64,000 nucleotides of DNA from Niallia endozanthoxylica (GTDB lineage Bacteria > Bacillota > Bacilli > Bacillales > Cytobacillaceae). Both the position numbers and the translations under genes were made by a program. The stretch spans positions 186,001 through 250,000 of the forward strand of contig NZ_VYKL01000026.1 of NCBI RefSeq assembly GCF_008710145.1, read 5' to 3'. This document shows positions 61,627 to 64,000 of this stretch, one piece after another (position 1 is the stretch's first letter; the number at the start of each line of letters is the position of its first letter). The notes beneath the pieces were generated by a model. That model had not been told where the DNA came from and made no database searches. It was given only the letters and a program-made list of their open reading frames with translations.

Positions 61627-61959
61627 GTGGCTGCTGTAAAACATGATGTTTTTCAAGCGATAGCTGACCCGACACGAAGAGAAGTATTAAGATTACTCGC
61701 TAAAGAGGAATTACCTATTTCAAGAATCACTTCTCATTTTTCGATAAGTCGGACTGCCGTTGTAAAGCATCTTCATATTCTTTCAGATGCGGAATTAGTC
61801 AAAGGGCGCAAGGTTGGCAGAGAAAAAATTTATCAACTTTGTCCGGAACCTTTAACAGAAGTAAAAGAGTGGCTCTCTTATTACGACAGATTCTGGAGTA
61901 ATAAGTTATCTATCCTGAAATATATGGTCGAAAATGATATGGGAAAAGACGAAAAGTAA
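61627..61959 (+). CDS. ArsR-family regulator
   Basis: 110 residues with a winged helix (about 12-90): DPTRREVLRLLAKEELPISRITSHFSISRTAVVKHLHILSDAELV, here with key parts ISRTAVVKHLHIL and GREKIYQL. No Cys metal site of the ArsR/CadC kind is visible, so it does not appear to sense metals. GTG start without gap after the SRPBCC stop. It probably represses the pair through the AAACCA/TGGTTT sites upstream. Confidence 0.9.
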   Translation: MAAVKHDVFQAIADPTRREVLRLLAKEELPISRITSHFSISRTAVVKHLHILSDAELVKGRKVGREKIYQLCPEPLTEVKEWLSYYDRFWSNKLSILKYMVENDMGKDEK

Positions 61960-61989
61960 ACTTTTTGCTACATAAGTGAATCAAGTTGT

Positions 61990-62035
61990 AACCGCCATTA
62001 CAGAAACAGATGTATGTTTCTAATGGCGGTTTTCT
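61990..62035 (+). terminator. Terminator of SRPBCC-arsR operon
   Basis: AACCGCCATTA (61990-62000) pairs with TAATGGCGGTT (62021-62031), with an inner GAAACA/TGTTTC, then TTC. Confidence 0.85.
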
Positions 62036-62154
62036 GTGTTAGTCAGACTTAGAAATTCTTTATATGATTTTCGTATGATTCCATTCGAATAGAACAATAT
62101 AAGAAAAGAAATGAAAAAAGCTTTATATAAATAAAAAGGATGGAGGGATTCAAT

Positions 62155-62322
62155 ATGGATAAAGAGGATCGTTTTCCATTTGAGGGAGATTCTTCCCAAT
62201 ACATGAATCAAAAGACAGTTAGAGAGGTATTAGAATTAAGTTCAACCGGTTATGGTTTAGAATCGGTTTCAGAGGAAAAAGACGGAAACAATAATGGGAA
62301 TACTAAGGAAAATAATATTTAA
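62155..62322 (+). CDS. Small hydrophilic protein (55 residues)
   Basis: From the ATG at 62155, with GGAGGG 7 bases upstream. MDKEDRFPFEGDSSQYMN is followed by VREVLELSSTGYG and a Glu/Asn/Lys-rich tail (GNNNGNTKENN). No domain recognised, no membrane segment. It lies 17 bases before another small frame and both precede a DUF3892 gene on the same strand, forming a likely operon. Confidence 0.7.
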   Translation: MDKEDRFPFEGDSSQYMNQKTVREVLELSSTGYGLESVSEEKDGNNNGNTKENNI

Positions 62323-62339
62323 ATGTAAGGGGTGCTACC

Positions 62340-62477
62340 TTGACAAATATTATTGATGGAATGGACATAGCGAGATTTCAATCACCAAAACCGAAAGAAA
62401 ATCAACAGTCAATGAAAAATAAAAAAGAAGAAAAAGAAATGCCGATGGTGCTAAAGAATTTAAAAAACGGATCATAA
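62340..62477 (+). CDS. Small basic protein (45 residues)
   Basis: TTG start with AAGGGGTG about 5 bases upstream. The product is Lys- and Glu-rich: MTNIIDGMDIARFQSPKPK, then KNKKEEKEMP. No family. It is tightly spaced between the 55-residue gene (17 bases) and the DUF3892 gene (13 bases), so it is probably real. Confidence 0.6.
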   Translation: MTNIIDGMDIARFQSPKPKENQQSMKNKKEEKEMPMVLKNLKNGS

Positions 62478-62490
62478 AGAGGGGTTTCTA

Positions 62491-62808
62491 TTGGAGACAA
62501 AGGATTACAATCAAATCTATAAACAATATAAGCAGCAGGCAGAAGGTCAAGCTCAAATGGACGTGATAAGCGACAGTAAGAATTCGGCGAAAGAAGTGAT
62601 TGTAGCTGTCCGAAAGAATGATGATGGAGATATTATTGCATTTAAAACAGAAAATGGGAGGGAATTGGATTATATTACGGCTCTGAATGAAGCTAAAGCA
62701 GGAAACATAGCTCATATTGATGTCTTCCATAAATATGGAAGAGATATTATTCGCAGTGAACCAGATGGCATTAAAGAAAATAATTTAGATCAATTACCTA
62801 CTTTTTAG
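62491..62808 (+). CDS. DUF3892 domain protein
   Basis: 105 residues. The C-terminal 65 residues, VIVAVRKNDDGDIIAF, ELDYITALNEAKAG and VFHKYGRDIIRSEPDG, are the DUF3892 pattern; an N-terminal Gln-rich helix precedes it. Function unknown. TTG start behind GAGGGG. Third gene of a small-protein operon. Confidence 0.82.
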   Translation: METKDYNQIYKQYKQQAEGQAQMDVISDSKNSAKEVIVAVRKNDDGDIIAFKTENGRELDYITALNEAKAGNIAHIDVFHKYGRDIIRSEPDGIKENNLDQLPTF

Positions 62809-62833
62809 CTTCTAAATTTAAAAGTAAATAGTG

Positions 62834-62873
62834 CCAATTCCTATTCCTTTTACGGAAAAAGGAAAGGAATTGG
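62834..62873. terminator. Hairpin between convergent genes
   Basis: CCAATTCC (62834-62841) pairs with GGAATTGG (62866-62873), enclosing TTCCTTTT/AAAAGGAA. A long stem lacking a clean T-run. Confidence 0.6.
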
Positions 62874-62891
62874 TCATCATGGTATAGATGG

Positions 62892-63521
62892 CTAAAAGAA
62901 GAGGAGTTTAACAGCTTCATACCCGAAATAAAAACCAAATCCAACTAATGAAAGACCGGAAACCATTGAAATGCCGACAAGTATTTTTGCTGTCAATAAT
63001 TTTCGAAAGGAACTGGCTAGTAGAGCCATGAATAAATCCCATATGGTAATACCGGTGAAAATAGCGAAACTGTATAACATTAACTGGCTTGCATCGTATG
63101 TATGTGCTGTTTTGGCTAGAACTGAACCGTATATTCCAAGCCAAAAAAGAATGGTCAATGGATTTGATAAGGACATAATAAATCCCGAGAAAAATGATTT
63201 ATGGATGGATTCTCCCTTGCTCTTTCTTGATTGAGTGACAATTTTCCCAGCTCCTGCTATACACTCAATTCCTGTGTATACAAGGACGAAAAAACCAAAT
63301 AACCAAAGAAAAGTTTTAACAATTGGAATTTCAAGAAATTGCACAACTCCCATGTAAACAGCAGCCATATAAAGCATATCGGCAATCATTGCTCCAATAC
63401 CAACCATCCAAGCATTTAGAAAACCCTCTTTAATCCCTCTATCTAGCTGAGCTGCATTAATTGGTCCGATTGGAGCAGCTAAGGATAGTCCTAAAAACAA
63501 ATAGCTCAAAAATATCCCCAT
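62892..63521 (-). CDS. LysE/RhtB-family exporter
   Basis: 209 residues with six helices. SLAAPIGPINAAQLDRGIKEG at the N-terminus is the LysE-type signature (PGP motif as PIGP). The family exports amino acids. GGGGTG precedes the ATG at 63521. Convergent with the DUF3892 gene and divergent from sspH. Substrate cannot be predicted. Confidence 0.9.
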   Translation of the reverse strand: MGIFLSYLFLGLSLAAPIGPINAAQLDRGIKEGFLNAWMVGIGAMIADMLYMAAVYMGVVQFLEIPIVKTFLWLFGFFVLVYTGIECIAGAGKIVTQSRKSKGESIHKSFFSGFIMSLSNPLTILFWLGIYGSVLAKTAHTYDASQLMLYSFAIFTGITIWDLFMALLASSFRKLLTAKILVGISMVSGLSLVGFGFYFGYEAVKLLFF

Positions 63522-63601
63522 GTATTCACCCCGTCTTTGTATGATGCTTGTACATATGTATTCACAAATGTAGTATTGTACGACTATTTTTTGTCATTTC
63601 A

Positions 63602-63632
63602 AGAATAAGAATGGAATGAAATGAAAATACTA
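63602..63632 (+). promoter_or_regulatory. Possible sigma-G-type promoter of sspH
   Basis: AGAATA (63602-63607) and AATACTA (63626-63632), 18 bases apart, resemble the sigma-G/F pattern TGAATA and CATACTA, upstream of a gene expected to be forespore-expressed. Confidence 0.5.
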
Positions 63633-63660
63633 TACTGATGACGAAAAAGGAGGTATAACG

Positions 63661-63840
63661 ATGGATGTAAACAGGGTAAAACAAATTCTATCATCTTCTG
63701 CAAACATTGAAGTAAAATATCATGGAGCATCTGTTTGGATTGATAAATTGAATGAAGATGGGACAACTGTAACTGTTAATTTGCGTGGACCACTGGATGA
63801 ACAAACAACAGTACCAATTTCCGATTTAGTTGAGGGATAA
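63661..63840 (+). CDS. sspH: H-type small acid-soluble spore protein
   Basis: 59 residues matching the SspH family: [22 protein letters not shown], then [34 protein letters not shown] (given as parts). Members are minor SASPs of the spore core, expressed in the forespore; their role is not well defined. GGAGG stands 7 bases before the ATG. The gene ends in a terminator and has a sigma-G-like promoter. Confidence 0.9.
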   Translation: MDVNRVKQILSSSANIEVKYHGASVWIDKLNEDGTTVTVNLRGPLDEQTTVPISDLVEG

Positions 63841-63855
63841 AATTAGAAGAAAAAT

Positions 63856-63910
63856 AAAAATAGCAGTATCATTCGATAGAACTTCATACGAATGATTGCT
63901 GCTATTTTTT
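63856..63910 (+). terminator. Terminator of sspH
   Basis: AAAAATAGCAG (63856-63866) pairs with CTGCTATTTTT (63899-63909), with an inner TCATTCG/CGAATGA. Confidence 0.9.
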
Positions 63911-64000
63911 ATTAGTATTTATTAAGTAGAAAGAAGATAGTTTATGTAATATAATTTTTTAAAATTATGTCTAAATAGGGATTTACCAAGCAGATGTTGT

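Overview
The window reads as chromosomal DNA of an endospore-forming, low-GC Gram-positive bacterium of the Bacillaceae. Evidence: AT-rich sequence with strong AGGAGG-type ribosome binding sites, frequent TTG and GTG starts, an SspH-type small acid-soluble spore protein gene, a CotI/CotSA spore-coat glycosylation pair with sigma-K-like promoters, a Spo0E-type phosphatase, and close relatives of Bacillus genes (CshA, CidAB, YdgG/YdgH, YwdH, MsrAB). There is no prophage, no CRISPR array and no intact insertion sequence. Most of the window is core genome made of short, independently transcribed units separated by rho-independent terminators.

Region 1-9 kb: a cold-shock cluster (csp fragment, CshA-like DEAD-box RNA helicase, second csp), small conserved proteins, the fused NAD(P)H-hydrate repair enzyme, a CidA/CidB operon with its LysR regulator, and a Cof-type phosphatase. 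Region 9-19 kb: membrane and small proteins, a Spo0E-like protein, a nucleotidase, a SulP transporter, two of three members of a small paralogous family, an expansin-like double-psi protein, a GH18 glycosidase with three SLH domains, and a 139-bp MITE-like element sitting in the loop of a terminator. Region 19-29 kb: a MarR-MMPL operon, a Na/Pi cotransporter, heme O synthase, a nitronate monooxygenase-like enzyme and a protein with a Cys/Ser-rich tail.

Region 28-38 kb: a divergent spore-coat polysaccharide locus (nucleotide-sugar epimerase facing cotI-cotSA), a 65-bp palindromic element, a guanylate kinase paralogue, a ferritin-like protein, a GIY-YIG protein paired with a DUF2087 regulator, and UvsE. 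Region 38-50 kb: a SWIM/SNF2 helicase, paired CrcB fluoride exporters, a glycerophosphodiesterase, a PAS-GGDEF cyclase, transporters, acetyltransferases, CorA and an HNH protein. Region 50-64 kb: an ABC exporter with its TetR regulator and two operator palindromes, MsrAB, a miniature oxidase-like membrane protein, an aldehyde dehydrogenase, an amino acid permease, a CBO0543-family gene broken by an 11-bp tandem duplication, tRNA-fMet and tRNA-Asp, an SRPBCC-ArsR pair with its operators, three small ORFs ending in a DUF3892 gene, a LysE exporter and sspH.

Several genes are too short to be noticed easily but have good ribosome binding sites and terminators (for example 14147-14323, 44807-44962, 53181-53324, 55567-55710, 62340-62477). 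I did not find a convincing wholly new multi-gene system. The best leads are the MITE inside a terminator loop, the exact 11-bp duplication frameshift, the small-protein family, and the sigma-K-type coat locus with a lysine-rich glycosyltransferase tail. All functional calls come from reading the sequence and from memory of protein families; no searches were run.
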